The notes beneath the pieces were generated by a model. It did not search any database and was not told the DNA's origin. It saw only the letters and a list, made by a program, of their open reading frames with translations. From Cornus controversa (Eukaryota; Streptophyta; Magnoliopsida; Cornales; Cornaceae): 64,000 nt of DNA. The stretch's first letter is position 1. Each line of letters starts with the position of its first letter. A program made the position numbers and the translations under genes. The DNA lies in NCBI GenBank assembly GCA_026545225.1, contig CM048845.1, positions 122,874,033 through 122,938,032 of the forward strand, read 5' to 3'. This document shows, one piece after another, positions 48,701-60,246 of this stretch.

Positions 48701-51700
48701 TCCACAAATAATCTTTATTCTTCTATTTATATTTTTGAAAGCACACACACATGGAGTGTTTAAGTTGTGATGCTCTTCACAATCTGATCAACCGAATTCT
48801 TAAAGATATCATCAGTCTATACAGTTTTATCAGAGCAGCAGAGATGGTTCTTTGACACTACTTGATTTTATTTGAGAAGAAGAGAAACGATCACTACGAA
48901 GAGGAAAAAATACTTGAGGAGTATTTGTGTTCTTTCAGTTACCATTCTAGAATAATTGTGACGTTAGTAGGAAGTCTGCAGTAATTGGACAAAAGGTCGC
49001 AAGAGTAAGCCTGAGGTGTTCGTATCAAAGTTCTTGTCAAAGTGGAGTGGGTGTGAGTCTGGGATAGACTCTGTTGTACTTTGCTTCAAGATAGTGAATT
49101 GATTTCTCTGGAGACTTCTGCCTCACCCCCATGATTTTTCCCTTCTTAAGGTTTACACGTAAAATTCTTGGTGTCATTTCTAACTTTCCTTACTTTAATT
49201 ATTTATTTTGTGATTAGTTTGGATGCTTAATTGATAATCATTGTGGTTAATTAATCAATCATAAAAATTGGACAAGAAGACATTTTCACCCCTCTCTAGG
49301 TCTAAGGATTAACATCTCACTCTAAATTAACTGAACCGTTTTCGCACTGCGTAACTCACACATCACAAATTCAACACAGCTTTTTGATGTATCTTTTTGA
49401 AACTGTGAGCATGTTTTGACTTGTAACTCTTACTATAGTAGTTATTGAGTTATGATCCAAATTCTCTTTTGGTTCAGGTTCTGTTACCATCTTTAGTTAT
49501 GACCAAGGAAGCACAGATAGGCCGTATCGGACATGTATCCGATACGGATACGGTCTGGATACTGCCAGATACGTGTCCGATACGGCTAAGAAGTATCTAA
49601 TTTTTTAAAATTATTTTTTTAATATCGGATACGGCTGAGATACGGCTAGGATACGCGGGATATGCCAGGATACGGGAAGGATACGGCTGGGATACGGGAA
49701 TGATACGTTTAGGATACTTTTCGGGGCAAATTTGTAATTTTTTGTTATATAAAATAAGGTTGAGATGTAATATTAAAAACTTTATAGGTTAAAAAATAAG
49801 AATTATTTTATAATAAATCAAAAATAGTTTTAAGTATATTTATTTTATGGTTGAAGAATAACACTTAATATTTTATGTATAATATTATATTTTTATTTAT
49901 TTATTTATTTGACGTATCCTTGCCGTGTCCGTATCCTATTTTTTTAAAATTTCCTGTATCGCCGTATCCGTATCGTGTCGTACCCGTATCCCGTGTCCGT
50001 GTCCGTGTCCGTGTCTGTGCTTGTTATAGGTTATGACAAAAAAAATTGACCAGTTCTATCCAAATTTTTAATTCCTATTGTAATCCGTTATATAAGAGTG
50101 CTAGGGTTTGTATTGTTTATTGAGAAATTATGAAGATCTAAAATAAAGAGAGACAGAGAGGGTGGATTGGGGTTAGTATTTGAGAGACTTGTACATCTCC
50201 TTTTCTTTTTCGTCAATTTTCATCGTGGACCATGGTTCGACTAACTGATCGGTTCTCAACAAATTTGGTAGGGTTCGTTACTGACTTGGTGATTTATCGC
50301 TGAGACTCGAGTGCAAACGTGTAACGCCGAGTTCTCAAGAGAATTGACTGATTCTTTTGATAACTGGCTATTACAGCAAAGAACTGGTCAGTTTTGTTGT
50401 GACCTCCAAAAAAGCTCACGAGGCCATATCAGACACGTATCCGATACAGATATGTCCGGATACATCTCCGATATTTTAGAAAAGTATCCCATTTTTTAAA
50501 ATTATTTTTTGAATATCGAATACGTCAGGATACGTGAAAATATGTTTAGGATACGTCTGTGATACGTTAAGTGGGTTCAGATTATAAAATTAAAAACTTT
50601 AAAGGTTAAAAAATGAGGGTTAGATTTTAATAAAATAAAAATATTTTTAAAACTCCCAAACAATTGTGTCATTGTAAAGAAAATTAGAAAAGAAATGAGA
50701 ATTCTAGATTTTAACTTTTTATATTTTGCATCATTTTTTTAAGTATATTTATTTTAAGGCTGAAGAATAAAAGTTAAATTTTTTTATCTATAATATTATA
50801 TTTTTATTTATTTATTTATTTGATATATCCTTGTTGCGTTGCGTTCGTATCTTATTTTTTTAAAATTTTTGGTATCGTCGTATCTGTGTCGTTTTTTTTA
50901 GATTTTAAATAAAAGGAGTACTTGTATTCCTTTATTTCGTATCTATGCTTACTAGATTTTAAATAAAAAAAGTGAATTTTTAAATCTGGTCCATGCTAAA
51001 AATGGCTAGAACTTATACCGCTCCACCCAACTACAACTTCTGTTTGTAATAAAATAATGCTAGTATTTTATTTAATAAATAGTTTGCACCCAACAGATAT
51101 ATATATTTTAAATGGTAAATGGACTCGAGAATCGAACCTGACTTGTTCAACTCAACCCAACTACAACTTTTCTTATAAATAATGCTAGTACTTAGCAGAT
51201 ATATATTTTTTTAAGTGATAAAAGAACTTGAGAACCGAACCTAGAGGATCTTTGTACAAAAGCTAAAATTCTTGCCACTCCACCAAACTGTCTTCTATTG
51301 ATAGTTTTTTTTGTTTAATCAACACAAAATCCTCATTATTACAGACTTCAAGCATAATGAAAATTCTCATAAAATCATACATGGACAAAAATATTTTATA
51401 TATAGACAAAACCGTATACTTGTAAAAAAAAAAAAATCAGATAAATTTTTTAATTTATCAAAAAACAAAACCAGATATTTTTTTCAAATGTATTTTTCTA
51501 TTAAGTTTATTTTTATCCATTAGTTTAGTAAAAAGTATAATTACTATTTTTTTATTTTTTTTAATAACAATGAATTAACTTGTGTTAAATGGTCTTTAAA
51601 AATTCAATAAAAATTAAATTCACTAAAAATCCTTTTTTATTGAGCTATGTAATAAAAAGTTGTGTAACAATGCATTTTGGGCCGTATGTGCTAGGTCCAA

Positions 51701-54700
51701 AAAAATTTACTATTGTGATAACTAATTTTATTACATTATATAGATATAGACCCAATTTGATTATATCGGGTCCGTAACGGCGACCGTAAACTATAAATTG
51801 AACTACGTTAAATCTTTGTCCTCAGTGTGCTTTGTGTTTTTCGTTTCTTATTGCTTTATTGTTCTTGTGCTTTGCTTGTGTTTGTCGTAACAACAGTGCC
51901 CTCATCTACCAACAACAAAAATTACACAGATATTGAACTAATTTTATTAATTACATAGATATAGGCCCAATTTTATTACATTGCCTTCGTAAGTGTGACC
52001 GCAAACTATGTAGTCGACATAGACTATAAATTGAACCACGTTAAATCTTTGTCTTCGGTGTGGTTTGTGTTTTTTGTTTCTTATTGCTTTATTGTTCTCG
52101 TGCTTTGCTTGTGTTTGTCGTAACAACAGTGCCCTCGTCTACCCACAACAAAAAAACTACTTATATATATAGTTACAAATTCAGTTTTTTTTTTTTTAGT
52201 AATTTTTTAGAATCATTTAATTTCTTGTGAGAGTTGTTTCTAGCATGTTTATTTATGTCATTTTCTTCTTTGGAATGGAAAGAATTTTCGTTAAATTCAA
52301 TACGTTTTCTAATCTGTTCTTCCATTTTATGTGTAATATGATGTTTGTGGTAGTAAACCTTTTCGAATTACTATTATTTTTTGGCAAGTAAAGATAAAGG
52401 CGGGAGCCATAAATTTTGATTTGGGGGAGTGAATTATGTATTATTAATTAAAATTTGAAAATCTAAAACCAATTGTAATATAATTTTATTTATAATATTA
52501 AACTTAGTATATGTATCCTAAGAAATACAATCCAAAAATGAGAAAAATACAACCTAAATAAATAGAGTTGAAAATTTGATACGAAAATGAGAAAAACATA
52601 TAGAAGAGGATACTATAAGTTACTGGTAAAGTGAGAAGAGGTAAAGAAAAACTATTGTTAGAGAATCAATTTTTCTTCAACAATTGTTTCAATTTTTGAG
52701 AAAAACAATTTATGAATTTTTTTTTTTTGAGAAAGATATAATATTATTACCTTGATGAAAGATTAAGAAAAAAAGTACAACTTTAACTAAACAAAATCTC
52801 ACAAGTTTTAACATAACACGATTATCAGGAGCAAAATAGAGAAGTCGGTACTTTAATAACTTATACAAAAAGTAGTAATAGAATTTGTCTTTTAATAACT
52901 GCCAAATAAGCAAATTAGTATATATGATATATGATATCATTGTTGTTGTTATTTTACAAAAATGTCTGACAAGAAAGGTTCATGTTTTTTTATTGAACAT
53001 GAGGAGACATTAGTGTAATTTTCAGTTTTTTCTCCATTGAATTTGTATAATGGGTATTAACATGTTGATATGTGTTAGGTAAGTAGGACTAAGTTGGTAA
53101 TTTTCGTAAAACAAAACTTGTCAAATGTATTTTTGTTTTATTTTTAGTTAGTTAGATATGAATGTTCCAATTGGAGACTAATGGAAATTAACTCCAAGAT
53201 GAAAAATTAGCTAAAGATTAAATTGGTAATCTTTGTTTGTTTGTTTTTTTTTTTTGTCCTGGTAATCTTTTTTTAAGAAGTACTAAATTCACACTATGAT
53301 ACTGACTTACCAATTAGGTTCATGCATTGCACATTCATGGCATATTAATTTTAAAGTTTTCTAAACTTATTTTGATTCTTTAAGTATGCATGATTTCAAC
53401 TATTAAAACCAGCTCTTGCAAATTTTTCTAGTATCAGGAGTTGCAGAGTTTGATCGATCGAAACCTATTGGAGTTGTCTCTGAAAGAAAATTGAAGTGAT
53501 AGAAGAAGAAGGAGACACTCTTAGTCATGGAAGACATGAGAATGCTTAAGATGAGATTGTCCTGTCTCACCCATTGAGAATGTGCATGATTTGGAATTTG
53601 AGTAGTTGCATTCGTATCAGGTTGCAGAGAGGGAATAGTTTGGGGAGGAATTTTGGAAGTACCATCAAGAAAGCCATACAGGCCACAGAAATAGGGCACT
53701 AATTGTGCCTTCCAGTTGGGATAATTTTCAGCAATCAATTTGATTGAAAGAATATTGGAGAGAGGAGTAACAGTAGTGATAGAAGAAGAAGAAGTATCAG
53801 TGCTAGTGGACGAAGAAGGAGAGGAAGACATGATGAGACGCTAGTCTTTTGGTGGCTCAAAATGATACCATGAAAGAAAATTGAAGTGATAGAAGTAAAG
53901 GAGAATATGAAGGATGGTGGAATTGTTCAATTCTTGAATTGATGTTTTTCCATCTAGTAAAACATTATACACGGATAACTCTTTATAGAGTATTGGTACA
54001 ACGGAGTATCTATCTTCTAGAGATTACAAAATTTAAATAACCACAAGAAGATCATTTCAAGATAAAACTAACAACAAAATATCTTTTCAAAATGTAGAGA
54101 GTAGCAGCAGATCGAATCGGTTGTCTTCCTAATTCTCCTCCTTATTTTCCTCCAATTGACAGCTACAGTTTGGTTTGTTATAAAGAAGCGAAAGAGTGTC
54201 ATAAAAAATTAAGTGGAAAGAATTAAAAGGTAGTAAAGTAACTATGTTTAAAAAACAAATACAAAAGGATAAGTAATGGGATTGGAATGATGATGTAAAT
54301 AACTTGTGGCTCAAAATGACAACTAATATTAGGAATAAGGTGAAGAAGGTTTGGGTGAAATTAAATGAGAGAAGTTCATTAAGAAAGAGACATGGTGGTG
54401 GAGTTAGGAAGTACAACAAATAATTAAACAAAAGAGAAAAAGTTTTAAAGCATGATAAAAAAGTAAGCTACAAGAAGACTTAGACATATATAATAAACTC
54501 AAATGTGAAACAAAGAGGATAATAAGTAAAGCTCATTAAATGTCCTATACGATAAACTAGGCACAAAAGAGGGCAAAAAAATTAGTTATGAACTAGTAAA
54601 GAATCGATATAGATCAACTAGATGGAAGAATTATTTTCAAAATCTATTATATAAGGAATATTCTAGAGAAAAAGTAAAAGGAAATGAATTTAATATAGAA

Positions 54701-57700
54701 ATGATAAATGAAATCACCATGAAAGAGTTAAAGGACACACTTAAAAAGATGGGGAGTAATAAAGTGGTAGGCCCAGATAATATACCCATAGAGGCTTGGC
54801 GAGCGTTAGGCAATGTAGGAATTAAGTGGCTAACAAAGTTGTTTAACAACATCCTAAAACAAAGCATATGCATGGTGCCAAATTAGTGGAGAAAAAGTAC
54901 AATAGTACCAATTTAAAAAAATAAAGGGGATATAAAAAATTTGGCAACCATAGAGGAATTAAACTAATAAGTCATACCATGAAAATATAGAAATAGGTAA
55001 TATAGCAAAGGCTAAGGAAGGAATCTTGGTTATCCGATAACCAATTCAGATTCATGTCGGCAAGATCAACAATGAAAGGTATATACCTACTTATACAATT
55101 AGTTAAAGAATGTAGGAGTAAGCAACAAGTCTTACATATGATTTTTATAAATTTAGAATTAGTATATGATAGAGTTCTAAGAGACATAATTTGTGAGTCT
55201 TACAAAGAAAATAAATTCCCCTACAACTCATAAAAAGTATTCAAGATATGTATATGAATACACAAACTAAAGTTCATACCACTTGTGATGACATTAGTGA
55301 TTTTTTCATAAACATAGGATTGCACCAAGGTTTGGTGCTAAACCCATATGTGTTTACAATAATCTTAGATAAGATAGCAAAAGAATTCCAAAATGAGATC
55401 CTATAGTACATTATGTTTGTCAATGATATTGTGCTCTTGGATATCTCTTAAGTGAACGTAGAAATAAAACTAAAAATGTGGAGGCTTTAGAATCGAAAGG
55501 ATTGAGAATTAGTCGAACTAAAACAAAATATTGATAATGTAATGATAACACTTCAAAACCAAAAAAGATACTCAAAACAACTACTTTCGTTCTCTAGGAT
55601 CAATAATACAAAAGGACGGAGAGATAGAAAGCGATGTAACTAGTAAGATTGGAGCCGGTTGGACAAAATAGAGACAAACTAGTAAAATTTTATGTGATAA
55701 AAGAATAACACATAGGCTAAAAGAAATTTTTTATAAGACCATTATTAGATCAACTATGTTGTACGAAGCAGAGTATTGAGTCCTAAAGAAGAAAGAAGAA
55801 CAACACCTTCATGTAACAAAAATGAGAATGTTAAGATGGATGAGTGGTGGTTCTATAGTTTGATGATTTCGCCTTCTCCAATGTTGGGATCCCCAATAAA
55901 CCATTTCTAGCCATGATGATGGAAGTATGTGGGATGCACAAGGTGTTCGAATAAATGACCAAATGGGAGCAATAAATGGACATTGAAAAAATAGGTGGTT
56001 ATGTGATTCTAGACCTGCATTACACAATGAACATGTATTTAGGATGTGTAAGTGAGTTATGGATCGTCGATCCATGGAAGGAAGTCTAATTTGCATGACT
56101 TACCAAAAAATGAATGAGTGTTTGAAAATTGAAGGTTGAGACCATACTGGTGAGGCCATGGAAGGGAAGGGAGGGGTTGGAAAAATGATTTCAAAGTGTG
56201 CAGTGGAGAATTCACTTGATGGGGATTGAGACCATTTGACTTTATTAGCTCTGTGGGAATAGAGTGTAGGTAGAACGGAGGGATTGCAAAGTTGGGGGAA
56301 GATGCCTGTGATAATGCTTGTGATAAGAGGAAAGGCCAATAAGGATCCCACATTGAAAGAACTGAGAAAAAGTAATCAAATTGCTCAATAATTAATCAAG
56401 TAAATTGAAACAAGTTAGTTAAATTTGTTAAACACAAACCCTAACTAGAATAACCGATAACTAAAAATAGAATTTTAAATGTTCTGCAAGACCTATTCAC
56501 CACGTCTAGGTCTAGATAAATTGACGAGTTTGTTTTAGAGCTTCGAGTTCTAGTTCTAGTACGTTTCACGCACATAACCCATCAATATGTAGATGAAGTA
56601 ACAATATGTTTCAATAAGGACTATAATAATAATGAATTTACATTTTTACTTTACAAGATTTAAGGCTTTCAAAAGTATATAATGCAGGAGGATTCGAGTC
56701 AGATGATACTGAGTTATCAGATGGCACGTTGATGGTACTGAGATACCTTGAGTTGGCAGATTCGCGCAAAGATGGCAGGAAGCCGTGATCTTGTCCCTAA
56801 TTGGGGCAGTTTTGGGTGCGTTTCGGTATTTTGGCTATAACTTTGGTTACGAGTACCAGAATCACTCTTATGACCCCAATTTGAAAAGCTTTCTTCGGCG
56901 TGCACGTCGTGGGCATCAAGCAAAGCTAGGTGCGTATTTTTTTGAGCCCAAAATCCGCTGCTTCCCCTTCCGAATCTCCGTTTTTAGTTTTTCTTTCCAT
57001 TTATAGTAATATTTTCTTTTGTCGTTTAAGCAATGATTCTAAGCTCGATTTGGGCCAGATTTATGGTAGCTTACTTCTTTTATTTCCCGTATTTCATTTT
57101 GGCGTGATTATTGGGATTTTTCTATTTTTGGTAATATTCCGATATTTACGATTTTTCAGCTATATAGCCCGGCTTGTGGGCTGATTTGAGGTCAACTTTG
57201 ATTTTCAATAATAATTTGAATACCAGAGGATTTTCTCTGTGTTTTAAGCAATTCTCTTGCGTTCTTCTCTGTGAATTGCCTGTTGACACTAGCCTACAGA
57301 ATAATCATTATTCTGTCCGGTGTTAGTATAGCAAAAAAAATTTCAAGGTAAAACTTTCTATGAGTTTCAAGGGGATAAACTAGCCCTATATAAAGGTCAC
57401 TGTGGTAAAGAATTTCATGTAATGAGGGGAATTACATTGAATTCATTACACAATCTAATGAACTTATCTCCATCCAAAGTCAGCCAGCTTGTCTTTGTTT
57501 GCATCTTTGCCATACACATTTCAAATTTTTTATTTATTGCAAATGATGCATTATTAAGAAAGAGGATGAGGGGGATTTTTCCCGTTCCTCTAAAAATGCA
57601 ATTTATATATCATACTTCTAATAGGCTTTCAGTCATGTTCTTCACATTAATGTTCTATGAGTTTGTAATAAGACGGTCCTATCAACTTTGTTTGCCATTG

Positions 57701-59804
57701 GTTGTTCTAAAGGCTCAAGTAGAGAGGGTATAACTTTAATATTTATATATATCTTCTAAGATGTTTCTTCAAGTGTGATATTTGTTTTTATCCAACTTGT
57801 GTTTCGATTTTAATTATGAGAGTGACTACAACATGTTAACTATCATCTACTCTAAAAAGGTTAAACTATCGTAGATCCGTCATGTAGTTTTAATATTTAT
57901 ATCCTCTAATAAATTTAACATATGTGATTCACTATCACCACCTGGGCCACTGGCTAGTCACTCATACCACCTATCCATTTATATAACCATGCATTATTGT
58001 GTTCCATGCTTTCAAAGCTCCACCTGCAAGGACCTTTAACATTTAGAATGAACGTCCTCCAGTACTGTTAATTAATATCCCTTCATCTATACAGCTACTG
58101 TAATATATCCCTTCACTTACAGCAACCAGACTGCTTGCTCCCTAAGATGATTGCCTCAGATTTCATTCACTCATATACCCTTTTGGTTAAGAACAATCTT
58201 CAGTTAATTTAGTCTTTGCGATATGCTAAACTAAAAATGTCAGCAACAGCTAGTTAATTAGTGGTTTGGGATCGATGTATAGACTAGTGATAATATTTTC
58301 ATTCCCTATTTGTTCTTATTATTAGTTACTTTTGATGATGAATTGATCCATTTGACCAGCTTCTTGCTTTACATGACTGGAAAGTTCTCCATCTTTATAT
58401 GTCCCAAAAATATATTAAGGGCCAAATAGACTTGAGCTTTCGAATCATCGACCAAACTTATGAAGATTCTGACGTTAAAAGAAAATGTTTATAACCTGCC
58501 AATGATGAGGAGCATGAGATATCTATTAATTCTTCTTCTTTTAATAAAATTTTGCTTATAAGAAGAAGAAGAGGAAGATATATATCTATTAATTCTGGCA
58601 TGACAGCTTGTATAATAAGGAAAATCTTAAAATATATAACAGCTTCTCTTTTTTTTTTTTTTCTTTTTTTTTCTTGTTCAACCCTCTCTAGAAAATATAA
58701 CATTTAGACAATTTCGATCCTCATTACATGTTGAATAAAATGAAGATTAAATACTATATATATGTTAATGATGAATTAGTGATCACTACACTAAAAGAAT
58801 AGCACCATACTAGGTTACACACAAGTTGCGAGAAAAGCACGCCCCAAAACACAAAGCTCTAGGGATTCTTTTTGGTCAGAGACCAGATATTACTCCGTCT
58901 TCCGCTACAGGGTTTGCTTTTGTCACCCAAATTGAACGCCCAAAATTAAACAATAAACTATTTATATAAATATATAAATACACACCAATGTAAGTAAAAG
59001 CACCTCGGTCCACCATACTCTCTTTTAAGTAGACTAACAAACTATAAAATACTAATTTTATTTATAAAAAAATTATTTATTCAGTATTCCCAATAAAGAA
59101 ATACTAATATTGCTACAGAAAGAATTTTTCAAAACTTCAGACTGAACGTCCACTTACTATTTGACAGATTAGTGAAAAAGATTTTTACGAAAAGAATCTA
59201 TACATGCAAGAAAATGAGAATTATTGATCATATATATATATATATATATATATCCATCGAAAACAAAAGAGAACTATAACATTTTTCCCTTACTAAATAA
59301 AGAGATCGATATGAGAACACAATAGCATTGTCATGATGGAGAAAAATGAAAAGCTATGAGCACTGAGACAACAAAGGTTTGCAATTGTTCTAAGAAATCA
59401 CAGGAAGATTTGTGATATTGTTGGTGTAATGCAGGCATGAACACAAGTGCAAGAATGAAGAATACATATTAATACCCAAAAAAATAGCCAAACCCAAAAT
59501 TTTAAAAAATAAAAAAGTAAAGAACAGTTAATTAAAAACCTTAGAAAACACATCAAGAAGGTGTCAAAAGAAAAAGATGAAATTAGGTTAGTGAGTGAGT
59601 GAGTGTAACAGTACCGTACCTGGAATCAGTGGAATACTCGAAGAGCTTTCCTTTAGTTGAGAAGACAATCAAAGCAACATCGGCGTCACATAAAACAGAG
59701 ATCTCATGAGCTTTCTTCAACAACCCAGATCGCCTCTTCGAGAACGTCACTTGTCTACTAATCTTGTTCTCGATCCGCTTCAACTGAACCCTCCCTCTCC
59801 CCAT
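36702..59804 (-). CDS. FUL-like: FRUITFULL-like MIKCc MADS-box transcription factor, eight exons, 251 aa
   Basis: Nuclear DNA-binding factor of the AP1/FUL (SQUAMOSA) clade, whose members control floral transition, meristem identity and fruit development (family knowledge). Exons: 59804-59620, 40316-40238, 39224-39160, 38684-38585, 38483-38442, 38112-38071, 37938-37811, 36816-36702. Their sizes (185, 79, 65, 100, 42, 42, 128, 115 bp) follow the standard MIKC pattern; all sites are GT..AG and phases match. The MADS domain is residues 1-61 ([14 protein letters not shown] start). An I region follows, the K domain is about 88-172, and the C region ends [12 protein letters not shown], the FUL-type motif, with no AP1-type farnesylation box. 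[20 protein letters not shown] suggests the AGL79/euFULII branch more than FUL itself, but this needs a tree. Intron 1 is 19.3 kb and full of transposons. The frame is intact. Confidence 0.95.
40992..41503. mobile_element. Foldback MITE in the 5' LTR
   Basis: The ends AGTGCTAGGGGCTGTC and GCTAGCACT are inverted. Inner arms match in reverse through TTTGTTATCAATC-like and TTTTAAAATATTTACATTC words. About 512 bp, with no clear target duplication. Confidence 0.65.
41697..42630. mobile_element. Terminal-inverted-repeat element in the 5' LTR
   Basis: The left end TACTTACCTACTCACCAGTG and the right end read in reverse, TACTTACCTGCTTACCAGTG, match with two differences. Inner inverted matching continues in the AATAAATGAGATTGA region. 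No coding capacity. Confidence 0.7.
43850..45430 (+). pseudogene. Decayed Copia RNase H region, split by an insertion
   Basis: Translated pieces include FTLGGAAIS, then [10 protein letters not shown]-like and NKAVIF-like text (about 44125-44175) and, after the insertion, [19 protein letters not shown] (about 45258-45315). These correspond to the usual Copia RNase H blocks. Stops and frameshifts are many. A 79-bp piece around GTAAAGGCCAAA is duplicated in tandem (45269 and 45348). Confidence 0.7.
44251..45230. mobile_element. Non-autonomous DNA transposon nested in the Copia RNase H
   Basis: The ends GCTGTAAATGAAGC and AGCTGATTTACAAC are inverted with a few differences. Subterminal words such as AGCTCGAGTTT and GAGCTGAGCTC recur in both orientations, as in hAT- or CACTA-like elements. 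Copia coding text stops at the left end and resumes after the right end. Confidence 0.65.
45903..46074. mobile_element. Hairpin MITE, 172 bp
   Basis: The left end ATGATCTCTTGCTCACTGGT and the right end, in reverse ATGATCTCTTGCTCACCGAT, match with few differences. The arms run on through CATATCCAATGGTTACCAT. Its CTCACTGGTGAG core resembles the end of the 41697-42630 element, so they may share a transposase type. Confidence 0.8.
46463..46850 (+). repeat. Four tandem units of about 90-100 bp
   Basis: Units start near 46463, 46561, 46652 and 46752. Each carries CTCTTAATGAATCTAT, GATTGGAGTGTAC, ACACTC.TGAT and GATTCACC-like landmarks, the last unit most diverged. They sit between RNase H and the polypurine tract, where Copia elements often carry repeats. 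Confidence 0.75.
47151..47160 (+). other. Polypurine tract of the Copia element
   Basis: AGTGGGGGAT lies directly before the 3' LTR start, the usual second-strand primer site in Ty1/Copia elements. Confidence 0.75.
47161..47767 (+). mobile_element. 3' LTR of the Copia element, interrupted by a solo LTR
   Basis: It begins TATTGGAACATGTTTC and ends GGTTCCAACA. Without the 247-bp insert and one duplicated target it would be about 355 bp. Confidence 0.75.
47485..47731 (+). mobile_element. Solo LTR, 247 bp, with a perfect 5-bp target duplication
   Basis: It begins TGTAACAGCCCGCTCC and ends GGTCATCACA, so it has TG..CA ends. TGATT flanks both sides (47480-47484 and 47732-47736). It is richer in GC than its surroundings. 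I recall similar sequence as a dispersed repeat of eudicot genomes, but its parent element is not known to me. The open frames here are not genes. Confidence 0.8.
48060..49330 (+). mobile_element. LTR-like remnant, possibly Sirevirus Copia type
   Basis: It contains repeated GGACCAGYCCAAG words, then TATATAAACCCCC (about 48575, promoter-like) and a 3' part with TGATAATCATTGTGGTTAAT. This layout resembles Sirevirus LTRs (recollection, not a search). Limits are approximate and no internal region was seen. Confidence 0.4.
49509..50022. mobile_element. Inverted-repeat element built on CCGTATC words, copy A
   Basis: It begins AAGCACAGA and ends TCTGTGCTT, perfect 9-bp inverted ends. Next to the ends lie many GATACGG/CCGTATC words, and at the right end GTGTCC repeats. 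The centre is AT-rich. No coding capacity. Confidence 0.7.
50413..50950. mobile_element. Related element, copy B
   Basis: Same order of landmarks as copy A in the same orientation: CACGTATCCGATAC, then AAAGTATC, an AT-rich centre with TTTATTTATTTATTTGA and a right end with CGTATCTATGCTTAC. It is more diverged. About 390 bp separates the copies. Confidence 0.6.
51780..52155. repeat. Tandem duplication, about 225-bp period
   Basis: Two copies share ACTATAAATTGAAC, GTTAAATCTTTGTC, TTCTTATTGCTTTATTGTTC and GTCGTAACAACAGTGCCCTC. The text resembles the 3' end of a Copia LTR, so these may be LTR fragments. Confidence 0.75.
53410..53831 (-). pseudogene. Copia gag N-terminal fragment
   Basis: An open frame of 142 codons starts [17 protein letters not shown] and contains [20 protein letters not shown], the N-terminal pattern of plant Copia Gag (UBN2-type). 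It breaks after about residue 105 and no pol follows. A 25-bp repeat (TGAAAGAAAATTGAAGTGAT) occurs at about 53480 and 53871. Confidence 0.65.
54490..55845 (+). mobile_element. Decayed RTE-type LINE reverse transcriptase
   Basis: In order: [11 protein letters not shown] (about 54769), [12 protein letters not shown] (about 55039), [11 protein letters not shown] (about 55143), [16 protein letters not shown] (about 55322), FVNDIVLLD (about 55417) and RMLRWMS near the end. The catalytic box reads FVND where active elements have F.DD, so it could not polymerise even apart from its stops. Antisense to the MADS gene. Confidence 0.8.
55850..56353 (-). mobile_element. L1-type LINE 3' fragment with a zf-RVT domain
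   Basis: On the minus strand [11 protein letters not shown] is followed by [20 protein letters not shown], the Cys/His pattern of the zinc-binding domain (zf-RVT) at the end of plant L1 ORF2. The region before it (56353-56100) reads as the upstream spacer in another frame. It abuts the RTE fragment head to head. Confidence 0.75.
56690..57330 (+). mobile_element. LTR-like remnant, probably Ty3/Gypsy
   Basis: It contains TTCAATAATAATTTGAATACC followed by GAGGATTTTCTCTGTG, a late-LTR pattern I associate with Gypsy elements. No target duplication or internal region was found. Confidence 0.35.
57331..59600. other. MADS intron 1, exon 1 proximal part
   Basis: No transposon ends recognised. A TA microsatellite lies at about 59230-59253. 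Open frames here have no known domains. Confidence 0.5.
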
Positions 59805-60012
59805 TTTCTTTTACCCTTGTTCTTGATTCTTGATATTTATATATATATATATATGTATATAGTACTACTTAACAAGAACACAAGAAAGCACAAGAAACCC
59901 TAAATTTAGTTCATTTTTTAGGAACGAACAATAAAGTAGGAAGAGGTATACTTTGTTTTTTCATTTTCAGTGTGTTCAAGGATGCTGTGTAAAAAGCAAA
60001 GGTTATGTGGGC

Positions 60013-60030
60013 ATATATGCATATATAGAG
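60013..60030 (-). promoter_or_regulatory. Candidate TATA box of the MADS gene
   Basis: On the minus strand CTCTATATATGCATATATGC lies about 215 bp before the ATG. A TA microsatellite nearer the ATG (59838-59862) is too close and is probably in the leader. Confidence 0.35.
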
Positions 60031-60246
60031 AGTGACTCGAAAACCAGTGTGAGAGATAGAAACCAATATGATAATAATGTAAAACCAGGGTGGTTTTTGG
60101 GTGATGCGTTGTCGAGTTGCCATTGGTGGAGGGACTGCTTAGTCGTTACTGTCTCGTTTTGGGCCACAGGTTTTGGACAGTTCCTACAGACATGCTTATG
60201 CAGTGCTTTGTATTGTTCTGCTGACGGCGCTTATTCTTTCACCTGA

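Larger units (their letters stand above)
40317..59619 (-). other. Giant first intron of the MADS gene (19.3 kb)
   Basis: It runs from donor GTACGG after exon 1 to acceptor TTTGTACAG before exon 2. First introns of AP1/FUL genes are often regulatory (for example VRN1 in cereals). Here at least eight recognisable insertions fill much of it; they are listed separately. About 57331-59600, next to exon 1, has no clear transposon and may hold conserved control elements. Confidence 0.85.

Noticed and set aside
56785-57184. Open frames with hydrophobic stretches
   Set aside because: Located in an LTR-like remnant inside the MADS intron; hydrophobicity follows from T-rich sequence.
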